Source of the DNA: Alishewanella jeotgali KCTC 22429
GTDB taxonomy: Bacteria; Pseudomonadota; Gammaproteobacteria; Enterobacterales; Alteromonadaceae
NCBI RefSeq assembly: GCF_000245735.1
Contig: NZ_AHTH01000037.1
Coordinates: 96,054-160,053, forward strand
Reading direction: 5' to 3'
DNA length: 64,000 nt
Part shown: one piece after another, positions 43,921 through 53,361 of the stretch
How the letters are laid out: the number at the start of each line of letters is the position of its first letter
Numbering within the stretch: position 1 is the stretch's first letter
Made by a program: the position numbers and the translations under genes
Notes under the pieces: generated by a model
Told to the model about the DNA's origin: nothing
Databases searched by the model: none
The model's input: the letters and a program-made list of their open reading frames with translations, nothing else

Positions 43921-44837
43921 TGCAGCGCCTCCAGAGCTTTACGCACAAAACCTCCCTCTGCCAGCAGTTGTGCCCGACAGGCCTCGACCGGCTGGCCGCT
44001 GAGTAAATGCAATATCGCCAGCTTAGCACTCTGTTCACAACGCGCCAGTGCCTGCTCGGCAGTTGGCTGATCGCAGTCGGTGGCCTGCATCACAATGCGC
44101 ACGGCGCGCGCCACCAGTTTTTGATTACTGGCGTGCAGATCAACCATCAAATTCTGATAGACCTTGCCGCTTAACACCATAGCAGCGGTGCTGAGCATAT
44201 TTAAAATCATTTTCTGGGCGCTGCCGGCTTTCATCCGGGTAGAGCCGGTCACCACTTCCGGGCCGACTTCGGCACAGATCGCGATATCAGCGGCAGCCAG
44301 AATAGGCGCACCGGCATTGCAGCTGATGGCAACGGTTACCGCACCACAGCGGCGGGCGTAGGCCAGGCCGCCCATCACATAAGGTGTGCGGCCACTGGCT
44401 GCGATACCAACCAGAATATCCTGCGGCTGAAAGCTGATCTGCTGCAGATCCTGCTCCGCCAGTTGCGGATTATCTTCGGCACCTTCGACCGCTTTATAAA
44501 TGGCATTGGCGCCACCGGCGATCAGGCCAATGACCTGGGAGTCTGGCACGCTGTAGGTCGGCGGACATTCAACGGCATCCAGAATGCCGAGCCGGCCGCT
44601 GGTGCCGGCCCCCAGATAAATCAACCGGCCACCTTTGGCAAAGGCCTGCACTATCTGTTCTACCGCCTGAGCGATCTGCGGTAGTGCCGGTGTAATGCTG
44701 TTGGCTACTTGTTGATCCGCCTGATTAATCAGTTGAACCAGCTGCAGGCTACTGAGCTGATCCAGGTTCCGACTTGCGGCATTGCGGGCTTCTGTGCTCA
44801 TTGTGGCTAATTGGGCAAGCAAGGTACTGGTACTCAT
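43917..44837 (-). CDS. murQ: N-acetylmuramic acid 6-phosphate etherase
   Basis: SIS-fold lyase that splits MurNAc-6P into GlcNAc-6P and D-lactate. It has 306 residues (298 in E. coli). Marks are YLGAGTSGRLGILDAVECPPTY, GGANAIYKAVEGAED, ASGRTPYVMGGL and STRMKAGSAQKMILNMLSTA. The catalytic glutamates correspond to E90 and E121. The start is ATG 44837, with GGAGG before it, sharing one base with the kinase stop (TGATG). It provides the cytoplasmic step of MurNAc use. Confidence 0.96.
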   Translation of the reverse strand: MSTSTLLAQLATMSTEARNAASRNLDQLSSLQLVQLINQADQQVANSITPALPQIAQAVEQIVQAFAKGGRLIYLGAGTSGRLGILDAVECPPTYSVPDSQVIGLIAGGANAIYKAVEGAEDNPQLAEQDLQQISFQPQDILVGIAASGRTPYVMGGLAYARRCGAVTVAISCNAGAPILAAADIAICAEVGPEVVTGSTRMKAGSAQKMILNMLSTAAMVLSGKVYQNLMVDLHASNQKLVARAVRIVMQATDCDQPTAEQALARCEQSAKLAILHLLSGQPVEACRAQLLAEGGFVRKALEALQ

Positions 44838-45706
44838 CAGGCCTCCGAAGGTGCAGTTGCTAAGGCTTGTGCCAGCACCAGGCCGCCGGTCAGGGCATCG
44901 CCGCTGGCGGCGTGTAACCGCTGTTGTAATAAGGGTGACAGCTGCGCCGTGCAGGCGGTTGCCAGCCCGCCCAGCAACACCAGGGGCAAGTCCTGGCCAG
45001 CCAGGCAACATAATGCCAGCTGATTAATGGCATCGGCCTGACGGGCCTGCAGGCGTTGGGCTGCCGGCTCACTGGCATATTGGTATACCAGCGGCGCCAG
45101 GGCAGCAAAGTCACTGGCCGTCGCTTGTTTCAGCCAGGGCAGCAGGCTGGCAGCATCTTTGCCGCAGCGCGCGGCTACTGCCGAGAACAGCGGAGTGAAC
45201 GGCTTTTGCCAATCCAGTTGCCATAACAGTTCCCGCACCAATTCCCGGCCCAGCCAGGCGCCGCCGCCTTCGTCACCGATATTAAAACCCCAGCCACCTA
45301 CCTGCAGTTCAGTGCCATCGGCTTCTAAGCGCATCGCCACTGAACCGGTACCGATAGCGACCACCGCTACAGGCTTGCCCTGATTAGCGCCATACAATGA
45401 GGTACGGGCATCGGTGGTGAGCTGCCATCTGGCAAAGGGTAAGGCCAGTTGTTGACTAAAGGCTTTATGCAGTGCCGGATTGCCGGCACCGGCCAGACCA
45501 ATTACCGCCGTGATCGCGGCCGGGCTGATGCCGGCCTGACGACACAGATCCTGCACCAGTGAGCGCACATTTATCAGCGCTTGTTGTAAATCATTGGTCA
45601 ACTGAGCCGGGCCACTGACGGCTTGCCAGCGTTGACCACTAACTACAGCTTGCAGCACACCGGCTGTTTTGGTACCACCGCCATCGATGGCCAGAAGATA
45701 CGACAT
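44837..45706 (-). CDS. BadF/BadG-type sugar kinase (MurNAc or GlcNAc kinase)
   Basis: A 289-residue ASKHA kinase. The phosphate-1 loop is AIDGGGTKTAG at the N-terminus; IGLAGAGNP, VVAIGTGSVAMRL and GGWGFNIGDEGGGAWLGRE follow, typical of BadF/BadG/BcrA/BcrD N-acetylhexosamine kinases. Clostridium acetobutylicum MurK, of the same family, phosphorylates MurNAc and GlcNAc. Placement directly before murQ suggests it makes MurNAc-6P. No AnmK-type kinase is in this window. The start is ATG 45706 with AGAGGA upstream. Confidence 0.85.
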   Translation of the reverse strand: MSYLLAIDGGGTKTAGVLQAVVSGQRWQAVSGPAQLTNDLQQALINVRSLVQDLCRQAGISPAAITAVIGLAGAGNPALHKAFSQQLALPFARWQLTTDARTSLYGANQGKPVAVVAIGTGSVAMRLEADGTELQVGGWGFNIGDEGGGAWLGRELVRELLWQLDWQKPFTPLFSAVAARCGKDAASLLPWLKQATASDFAALAPLVYQYASEPAAQRLQARQADAINQLALCCLAGQDLPLVLLGGLATACTAQLSPLLQQRLHAASGDALTGGLVLAQALATAPSEA

Positions 45707-45717
45707 ACAGATTCCTC

Positions 45718-47313
45718 TTAACGGGAGGTTGTCAGCGCATCCGCCGCCACTTTGGCGGGCGAACCACTGACACAAACTAAAAAGGCGACCAGACTACCGA
45801 GGCAGAGTTGCCAGGTAAAGCCGAGATCCAGCGCAGCCAGCGTTGGGCTGATTTGCTGCAACACATAAGGTTGTAGCAACAAGGTCACGCCAAAGCCGGT
45901 TAGCAGCGCCGCAGTTACCGAACGGCTATTGCCGCGACGGGTAAAGAGCGCAGTAAAGAACACGCCAAGTAAACCGCTGTAGGAAAACACCATCACGCTT
46001 AACGCAAAGGCCAGCAGCGGCATATCGGAATATTGCTGCCAGTAGTAACACAGCACCGCCATCAGCGACAGCGCCAGGGCGGTGAGCAACATTGCCAGCT
46101 GCCCGGCCCGCACCAGATGCCGCTCACTGCCAGCGCTTTGCTGTGCAACGCCCGTACTTTGCCGTTTGCGCCACCAGGGGGCATAAAGATCCGCCACCAG
46201 TACCGAGGCCATGGAGTTTAAGCCCGAGGTAATGGTCGACAGTGCTGCCGCTATCACGCCCACTACGACCAGACCGCGCAGGCCGGAGGGCAGTTCGTTC
46301 AGCACATAGTACATAAAGACCGTAACCTTCTCGCCCTGAAAGCTGTCGGCTAACAGGGCGCTGCCCTGATGCAGATCGGCGCGCTGATAAAAGATATACA
46401 GCAAAAAGCCAATTAAGATAAAGACCAGCATCACCGGGATCACCAGCAAGGCGGAAGAGAGCAGCGCCTTAGCACCTTGCTGCGGGGTTTTGCAGGTTAG
46501 CACCCGCTGCGTCATATCCTGATCCAGACCAAAGGCGGCAATATTCAGCAGCACAAAGCCGGTCAGTGCCGACCAGATATTAAAGACGCCACTACTGCTA
46601 AAATCGACCGAAAAATCCAACAGCAATAATTTCGAACCGTCCTGCTCCAGCGGATGACGCAGGGCCTCCAGTAATACCGGCCAGGGCAGGCTTAAACTGC
46701 TGTACAGATATACCAGCACCACCAGCGCAGCAGTAACATAGACCAAACATTGCAGCGCATCGGTATAGATCACCGAGCGGATACCACCCGCCATGGTACA
46801 CAGCAGGCCAATGCCAGCCAGCAGCGCCACCGAGATCATTACACCACTGGCGTCGATATGGTTAAATAGCAGCATAGAGACCGCCAGCGCCGCCATAAAT
46901 AAGCGGGCACCGCTGGCAAAGACCCGGCCGAATAAGTACATCTGACCGGCATGACTTTTGGCACTGGCACTAAAGCGCTGTTCCAGCAATTCATAGACGG
47001 TAGTGACTTTCAGGGCGTAATAGCGCGGGATCAGAAAGCGCATCACAAAGAACGCTGCCAGCACGGCGCCGATATTCGAGGCCAGATAACTCAGGTTGCC
47101 GCGAAAGCCCAGATCCGGGCCGCCCAGAAAGGTCGCGGCAGATTGTGAGGTCGCCAGCACTGAAATGGCCACCAGGGCGGCAGGCATGGTGTTGGCACCC
47201 AGAAAGTAATCGCTGCTATTTTGCGCCCGCTTTTGATTAACCCACCAGGCAAGCAGGGCGAGCACAAAAAAATAGCTGCAAAAGACCAGCCAATCTACTA
47301 AGGTGAGCTGCAT
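45718..47313 (-). CDS. Sodium:solute symporter (SSS family), likely sugar transporter
   Basis: A 531-residue membrane protein with about 13-14 helices. Marks are YFLGANTMPAALVAISVLATSQSAATFLGGP, MAGGIRSVIYTDALQ, DQDMTQRVLTCK and ALSTITSGLNSMASVLVADLY, all typical of the sodium-sugar symporter group. It is first of the minus-strand operon transporter-kinase-murQ-namZ, so MurNAc or a MurNAc-GlcNAc saccharide is the likely cargo (inference). I start at ATG 47313; a TTG at 47322 is possible. It is divergent from nagZ across about 170 bases. Confidence 0.87.
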   Translation of the reverse strand: MQLTLVDWLVFCSYFFVLALLAWWVNQKRAQNSSDYFLGANTMPAALVAISVLATSQSAATFLGGPDLGFRGNLSYLASNIGAVLAAFFVMRFLIPRYYALKVTTVYELLEQRFSASAKSHAGQMYLFGRVFASGARLFMAALAVSMLLFNHIDASGVMISVALLAGIGLLCTMAGGIRSVIYTDALQCLVYVTAALVVLVYLYSSLSLPWPVLLEALRHPLEQDGSKLLLLDFSVDFSSSGVFNIWSALTGFVLLNIAAFGLDQDMTQRVLTCKTPQQGAKALLSSALLVIPVMLVFILIGFLLYIFYQRADLHQGSALLADSFQGEKVTVFMYYVLNELPSGLRGLVVVGVIAAALSTITSGLNSMASVLVADLYAPWWRKRQSTGVAQQSAGSERHLVRAGQLAMLLTALALSLMAVLCYYWQQYSDMPLLAFALSVMVFSYSGLLGVFFTALFTRRGNSRSVTAALLTGFGVTLLLQPYVLQQISPTLAALDLGFTWQLCLGSLVAFLVCVSGSPAKVAADALTTSR

Positions 47314-47484
47314 AAGCGGCAAGTCCGTGGTTTTACCGGGCCCCGTCGGCTGAGGGGCAGTTTTTTAAGCAGCAGTAAAGCATAACTGCTAAGCGATGAA
47401 CAGTGTAAACTATTCGTGTTTGCGAAAAATTCATGAATAAATTATGTTGGACGGCGTTCAACTTTCTACACAGGGAGCATAACT

Positions 47485-49353
47485 GTGGCGGTAGTAAGCA
47501 AAGCTGGCTTAGGTAAATGGCTGGGGAGTGTAATGATGATCTGTAGTCTTGGCGCCAGTAGTCTGACAGAGGCCGCTGCCAAACAAAAAACGCCGCCAGT
47601 GCGGCAGATGCTGGGCCAGAAATTAATGCTGGATCTGCGTTATTATTGCGAGCAGCCGGTGGCGCCCGGAGCCTGTCGCACCCCGCTAACCCAGTTACCG
47701 CCAGCGCTGGCAGAGTTGATTACGCAACATCATATCGGCGGGGTGATCCTGTTTGCTGAGAATCTGCAGGATCCGGAGCAAATCGTTAAACTGAATCTGG
47801 AATTACAGCAGGCTGCCGCCAAAGCCGGCGTTTTGCCGTTATTTATTGGGATTGATCAGGAAGGGGGCCGGGTAGCCCGCTTACCACGGCAACAATCCAC
47901 CTCCTTTAGCGGCAATATGGCAATAGGCGCAACCTTTGCCCAGCACGGCAACCGCTTTGCCACTGAGGTGGGGCAAATCCTAGCCACAGAATTGCTGAGC
48001 CTGGGCATTAACGTTAACTTTGCGCCCACTGTTGATGTCAACGTGAATCCACAGAACCCGGTAATTAATGTGCGCTCCTTTGGTGAAGAGCCGCATAAGG
48101 TCGCGGTACTGGGCAGCGCCATGACCAAAGCCATGCAGCAAAAAGGCTTGCTGGTATCACTGAAACATTTCCCCGGCCACGGCGATACCCATGTTGATAG
48201 TCATCTCGGTTTGCCGCGGGTCGATCACAGTAAAGAGCAGATCGCCCGCGTCGACTTACTGCCTTTTGCCCAGATTATCAAAGAAGCTGCGCCGGCGATG
48301 ATTATGACCGCGCATATTCAGTTCCCGGCGCTGGATAGCAGTACCTTTAGCAGCAAAAACGGCGAACAGATGGTCAAGCCGGCAACCTTGTCGCGCAGCA
48401 TCCTGACCGGCGTACTGCGCGAACAGCTGAATTATCAGGGCCTGATTGTGACCGATGCACTGGATATGGCCGGGATCAGCCATTTCTTTACTGTGCCACA
48501 GGCGGTGATTGAAACCTTCGCTGCCGGGGCGGATATTGCCCTGATGCCGGTAAAGCTGCAAAGCCCGGCGGAGCTGGCCAATCTGGCGGCGTTACTGGAC
48601 GAGCTGGAGGCGGCGGTACAAAGCGGCAAGTTGTCGCAGCGCGAACTGTACGCCTCCTATCAGCGGATAGTGGCCGCCAAGCAGCCGCTGCAAAGCCAGG
48701 CCAGGCCGGATGCCCGTTTGGCCCGCACTGTGTTGGCTAATCCGTTACACCGGGCCAGTGAACTGGCATTGGCGCGGGCCGCCGTGACCGTGGTGAAAGG
48801 CGAATCCAGCCTGCCGCTGAATTTAACCAACAAAACCACAGTGCTGCTGATGCCGGATCTGAGCAAGGGCACCTTGCTGAAAAATTACCTTAAGCAGCTC
48901 GCTCCCAATGCCGGTAACATTGAGCTGATTAGTCTGCAACGACTAAATTTGGATCAGGCGAAGCAGCAAATTGCCGCCGCCGATCAGGTGATTGCCGGTT
49001 TTATCTCGCCAATGCAATCTTTAGCAGAAATTGGTGGTATGGATGATTTATCCGGCATTCGCAATCTGGGCGAGGCTTATCAACAACAGCAGCAGTATTT
49101 TTTACAACTGCTGCAGTACGGTGCGGCGCTGAAGAAACCGCAAACCTTTGTCAGTCTGCGCTCGCCTTATGAGATCAGCCTGTATGCTCCCTATGCAGAG
49201 CGGACACTGGCAACCTACGCCTATCACGGCTGGCAGGATGAAAAAGGTAACTGGGTTAGCCCGGTGTATCAGGCATTAGCCGAGGTGTTATTAGGTCAGA
49301 GTAAAGCAACCGGCCGCTTACCGGTGACGCTGGTGACGCAACCGGAAAACTGA
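47485..49353 (+). CDS. nagZ: Exported beta-N-acetylhexosaminidase, NagZ type (GH3)
   Basis: A 622-residue GH3 enzyme. Unlike the single-domain cytoplasmic NagZ of enterics (341 residues), it has an N-terminal signal-like segment (about 10-31) and a second C-terminal domain (about 415-615), as in B. subtilis NagZ/YbbD. The catalytic Asp-His loop is KHFPGHGDTH (227-236) with H232 and D234; the nucleophile is D324 in VTDALDM. It removes terminal GlcNAc from murein fragments. It starts at GTG 47485 with GGGAG eight bases upstream. It is divergent from the transporter-kinase-murQ-namZ operon. Confidence 0.9.
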   Translation: MAVVSKAGLGKWLGSVMMICSLGASSLTEAAAKQKTPPVRQMLGQKLMLDLRYYCEQPVAPGACRTPLTQLPPALAELITQHHIGGVILFAENLQDPEQIVKLNLELQQAAAKAGVLPLFIGIDQEGGRVARLPRQQSTSFSGNMAIGATFAQHGNRFATEVGQILATELLSLGINVNFAPTVDVNVNPQNPVINVRSFGEEPHKVAVLGSAMTKAMQQKGLLVSLKHFPGHGDTHVDSHLGLPRVDHSKEQIARVDLLPFAQIIKEAAPAMIMTAHIQFPALDSSTFSSKNGEQMVKPATLSRSILTGVLREQLNYQGLIVTDALDMAGISHFFTVPQAVIETFAAGADIALMPVKLQSPAELANLAALLDELEAAVQSGKLSQRELYASYQRIVAAKQPLQSQARPDARLARTVLANPLHRASELALARAAVTVVKGESSLPLNLTNKTTVLLMPDLSKGTLLKNYLKQLAPNAGNIELISLQRLNLDQAKQQIAAADQVIAGFISPMQSLAEIGGMDDLSGIRNLGEAYQQQQQYFLQLLQYGAALKKPQTFVSLRSPYEISLYAPYAERTLATYAYHGWQDEKGNWVSPVYQALAEVLLGQSKATGRLPVTLVTQPEN

Positions 49354-49354
49354 G

Positions 49355-50539
49355 ATGCTATTGCAACACTGTCAGCAGATCTTAGCCAAACAACCGGCCA
49401 ACCGCATGCTGGCGCTGGATGCGCTGCGCGGGCTGGCGATCCTGGCGATGATACTGGTGAATAATCCGGGCAGCTGGCAGTATGTCTACCCGCCGTTATT
49501 ACATGCCGAGTGGCATGGTTGGACGCCCACCGATCTGATTTTCCCGGCTTTTCTGGTGATGGTGGGGATGGCAATCCCTTACAGCCTGGCAGGCCGGCAG
49601 CTGCTACCCAAAGCGGAGCAGATCCGCCAGGGCGCCATCCGGGCACTAAAGCTGTATCTGTTGGGGCTGTTTCTGGTGCTGTTTTACTATAATTTCCGTG
49701 ACCCCAATTACAGCTATCTGCAACAGAAACTGCTGACAGTGCGCTGGTCCGGTGTATTACAACGCATTGGTATTGTCTATTTTTGTACATTATTGATTGT
49801 GCTGTACAGCGGGACCCGCGGCCGCATTCTGTGGTTAAGCGGGTTATGCCTGTTATATTTTTTGCTGATGCAGTTTGTGCCCTACCGCGATAACTACGGC
49901 CATACCTTTGTTGGTTTGTGGGAACATGGTAATAATCTGGCGGCCTGGCTTGATCATCAGCTGCTGGGGCCAAATCATGTGTATTTTCGTAGCGCCACGC
50001 CCTTTGCCTTCGATCCTGAGGGCATTCTGAGCACCCTGCCGGCGATTGCCAGCTGTTTAAGCGGGGTATTAATGGCGCAGCTGCTGCAGAGTAAGGCGGA
50101 GCTGGCATTTAAGCTGCGGGTGCTGTTGCTATCCGGTCTGGCGGCGGTTTGGATCGCCGAGCTGGCGCATCCGGCCTTGCCGATTAACAAGATGCTGTGG
50201 ACACCGACCTTTGTGCTGCTAAGTAGCGGTTTCACTGCGGTAATCCTGGCGCTGTTTCTGTGGTTAACGGAAATGAAGCGCTACCGGCTCTGGACGGCGC
50301 CGCTGTTGGTATTTGGCGTAAATGCCATTTTATTCTTTATGTTGGCCGGGGTGGCGGCGCGGGTGTTATCGATGGTGCCGGTTGCTGGCACCACGCTGGG
50401 AAACTGGCTGTACCGCAGTGCTTTCCAGCCACTGTTTGGTGACTATAACGGCTCGTTAGCCTACGCCATCTGCTTTTTGCTGTTGTCTTATATCGGTATG
50501 CTTTACTGCTATCGTCGCGGCTGGATTTTTAAGGTGTAG
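49355..50539 (+). CDS. nagX: NagX/DUF5009-type membrane acetyltransferase-like protein
   Basis: A 394-residue membrane protein with about 10 helices. The N-terminal LALDALRGLAILAMILVNNPG and GWTPTDLIFPAFLVMVGMAI belong to the heparan-alpha-glucosaminide N-acetyltransferase-like family, which includes NagX of the Shewanella GlcNAc regulon. Its function there is uncertain: amino-sugar acetylation or transport have been suggested. It begins one base after the nagZ stop, so the two are co-translated. Confidence 0.8.
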   Translation: MLLQHCQQILAKQPANRMLALDALRGLAILAMILVNNPGSWQYVYPPLLHAEWHGWTPTDLIFPAFLVMVGMAIPYSLAGRQLLPKAEQIRQGAIRALKLYLLGLFLVLFYYNFRDPNYSYLQQKLLTVRWSGVLQRIGIVYFCTLLIVLYSGTRGRILWLSGLCLLYFLLMQFVPYRDNYGHTFVGLWEHGNNLAAWLDHQLLGPNHVYFRSATPFAFDPEGILSTLPAIASCLSGVLMAQLLQSKAELAFKLRVLLLSGLAAVWIAELAHPALPINKMLWTPTFVLLSSGFTAVILALFLWLTEMKRYRLWTAPLLVFGVNAILFFMLAGVAARVLSMVPVAGTTLGNWLYRSAFQPLFGDYNGSLAYAICFLLLSYIGMLYCYRRGWIFKV

Positions 50540-50542
50540 CAG

Positions 50543-51190
50543 CTAACTGAATAAGGCCAGCCGGCTTAAAAACTGCTGGCCGTGTTGCGACATCAGCCAT
50601 AACAGTAACAGGCAGTTACCCAGTACCACTAACCAGAATTCCCGCTGAAATAACGCTTTACTGCGCTTATGCGCCAGTTTTTTCTGCGCCACCAGAGCGC
50701 CGGGCCAGCCGCCAATCAGACTAAACATTTGCAGACTTTCTTCCGGCAGGCGTTGGGTTTGCCGGGCCACAGCGGCATTTTTATCGGCCTGATACAACCA
50801 GTAGGTAAAGAGGCTGGCTTCCAGATATAAGATAGGTAACAGGTAGGGCAGGGTACCGAATAGCAGCGCAATAATCACCAGCATCAAAAAGGCGGCGCGA
50901 AAATACAGTGCCACATCCTGGGTATAATCCAAATCAACGCTGCTAAGCCGTGGTAAAGGGTGTTGCCGGGCCGCCGGGTTGGCGCTTAGGATCTTCAGCT
51001 GAGTGGCAATAGGCCGGCCCTGTTTATCGGTGCCAATACTAAACTGCAGCTCATCACCTTCAGCCGGGCGGCTTTTACTGTCGGTAAAATCCCGGATATG
51101 AAAAAACAGCTTCTGCTCAGTTTGCTGACACAGCAAAAAGCCGAAGCCCTTTTTATCCTGCCAGAATACGACCTTACCCGTCAGCTGCAT
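50543..51190 (-). CDS. Cold-shock domain plus DUF1294 membrane protein
   Basis: A 215-residue two-part protein. A cold-shock, OB-fold domain is at 1-70 (GKVVFWQDKKGFGFLLC, KLFFHIRDF carrying RNP-like motifs). A linker precedes a membrane domain with about three or four helices (95-210) including DUF1294 marks, FSLIGGWPGALVAQKKLAHKRSK. Proteins with this architecture are common in gammaproteobacteria and uncharacterised. It is convergent with nagX, three bases apart. Confidence 0.85.
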   Translation of the reverse strand: MQLTGKVVFWQDKKGFGFLLCQQTEQKLFFHIRDFTDSKSRPAEGDELQFSIGTDKQGRPIATQLKILSANPAARQHPLPRLSSVDLDYTQDVALYFRAAFLMLVIIALLFGTLPYLLPILYLEASLFTYWLYQADKNAAVARQTQRLPEESLQMFSLIGGWPGALVAQKKLAHKRSKALFQREFWLVVLGNCLLLLWLMSQHGQQFLSRLALFS

Positions 51191-51245
51191 CTGCTACACT
51201 CCCGGTGCACCCAAGGTTTAAGTGTAGCAGAGCGTTGGTACATAT

Positions 51246-52130
<885 letters not shown>

Positions 52131-52216
52131 TTAGGTCACTATCCGGTTTAGAAAAGGGTATACAACGCCGAAGCTGAATGCGACTTGAACAATCTGACTT
52201 GAGCAATGCGACGCGG

Positions 52217-52735
52217 CTACAAACGTTGGATCAGCGTTAACTGATTTCCTTGCTGGCGAAATTCTAACTGTTTTAGGGCACTCATACCTAACAAAATCTC
52301 AGTGCCGCCTAAATTTGGCACTATGCTGGCCGGTACCTGATACAGCACAATATCGCCCAGCTGCAGCTCGGCGATTTCACTGCGCCAGGCGTTACTGATG
52401 CCATTGGCAGTGGCGACCCGAATTTGCTGGCCCTTTTGCATACCGAGTAAGGCCGCACTGCGCTCTGAGACCGCGACTGTGGTGGCGCCGGTATCCAGTA
52501 AAAACTCGGCGCGCTGACCGTTAATCAGCGCTACGCCGAGATAATGGCCGGCCCGATTGCGGGTTAGCTGGGTAATAATTTCGCCATTACCGCGGCTGCT
52601 TTGCAGTTGCTGATTCGGGTTTTGCTGCTTGCCCAGATAATCCTGAAAGAACCAGAACAGCACGACAACCAGCACTATCCAGGCCAGGATATGAAAGATC
52701 CGACCAAAGGAAGAACTGACTTCAGGTGCTTGCAT
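52217..52735 (-). CDS. Membrane-anchored retropepsin-like aspartic protease
   Basis: A 172-residue protein with one N-terminal membrane helix (about 14-32) and a single retropepsin-like domain with the active-site motif LLDTGATTVAVS near residue 80. The Gly-rich flap region follows, then EILLGMSALKQLEF. It fits the clan AA family of TIGR02281 type. These enzymes should work as dimers; the substrate is unknown. It is 89 bases upstream of nadC and divergent from ampD. Confidence 0.85.
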   Translation of the reverse strand: MQAPEVSSSFGRIFHILAWIVLVVVLFWFFQDYLGKQQNPNQQLQSSRGNGEIITQLTRNRAGHYLGVALINGQRAEFLLDTGATTVAVSERSAALLGMQKGQQIRVATANGISNAWRSEIAELQLGDIVLYQVPASIVPNLGGTEILLGMSALKQLEFRQQGNQLTLIQRL

Positions 52736-52803
52736 AAAAGATCCCCAGCATCGACAATAGGCCTACAGTGTACTAAGACCAGAGCGCTACGGCAAAATTC
52801 CCG

Positions 52804-53361
52804 ATGATTGCAGCCAAGCCACCGCTGATCCTTCGCCCCAGCGCGCATTTTGATGAGCGCCCTGACCCCACCGATATCAGTTTACTGGTGATCCACAATA
52901 TCAGTTTACCCGCCGGTGAATTTGCTGCCCGCCCGGAGCAGAGTTATGTCGACGCGCTATTTTGCGGCCAGCTGGATTGCAGCGCGCATCCGAGTTTTAG
53001 TGACTTAGCCAACCTTAGAGTCGCAGCGCATTGTGTGATCTGGCGCGATGGTCAGATCTTCCAATATGTGCCGTTTGAAAAACGCGCCTGGCATGCCGGT
53101 GTCAGCCAGTTTGCCGGTCGCGAACGCTGTAATGACTTTTCGATCGGTATTGAGTTAGAGGGCACCGACAATATACCCTATACTGAACAACAATATAGCA
53201 GCTTGCTTCAGCTAAGCCGTTATTTGTTGGCGCAGTACCCTGCCATCACCGCGGAGCGGATTGTTGGCCATTGCGATATCGCGCCCGGTCGCAAAACTGA
53301 CCCCGGCCCGGCTTTTGATTGGGCCCGCTATAAAACGGCGCTAAAGGAGAACAAGGCATGA
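52804..53361 (+). CDS. ampD: 1,6-anhydro-N-acetylmuramyl-L-alanine amidase
   Basis: Cytoplasmic amidase that cuts the stem peptide from anhydro-muropeptides during murein recycling. It has 185 residues (183 in E. coli). Zinc ligands are H31 (LLVIHNISLP), H156 and D166 in HCDIAPGRKTDPG; K164 is in the same loop. SYVDALFCGQLDCSAHPSF and FSIGIELEGTDNIPYTEQQY are typical AmpD segments. It overlaps ampE by four bases. Loss of AmpD derepresses AmpC lactamase in species with AmpR; neither gene is in the window. Confidence 0.97.
   Translation: MIAAKPPLILRPSAHFDERPDPTDISLLVIHNISLPAGEFAARPEQSYVDALFCGQLDCSAHPSFSDLANLRVAAHCVIWRDGQIFQYVPFEKRAWHAGVSQFAGRERCNDFSIGIELEGTDNIPYTEQQYSSLLQLSRYLLAQYPAITAERIVGHCDIAPGRKTDPGPAFDWARYKTALKENKA

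Noticed and set aside
44837..45011. Upstream extension of murQ to 45011
   Set aside because: The added 58 residues overlap the kinase gene in another frame and are absent from MurQ; ATG 44837 has GGAGG.
47429..47438. ATTCATGAAT palindrome between the SSS transporter and nagZ, as an operator
   Set aside because: Ten bases of symmetry in an AT-rich promoter region is weak evidence, no regulator gene is near, and no second copy was seen.
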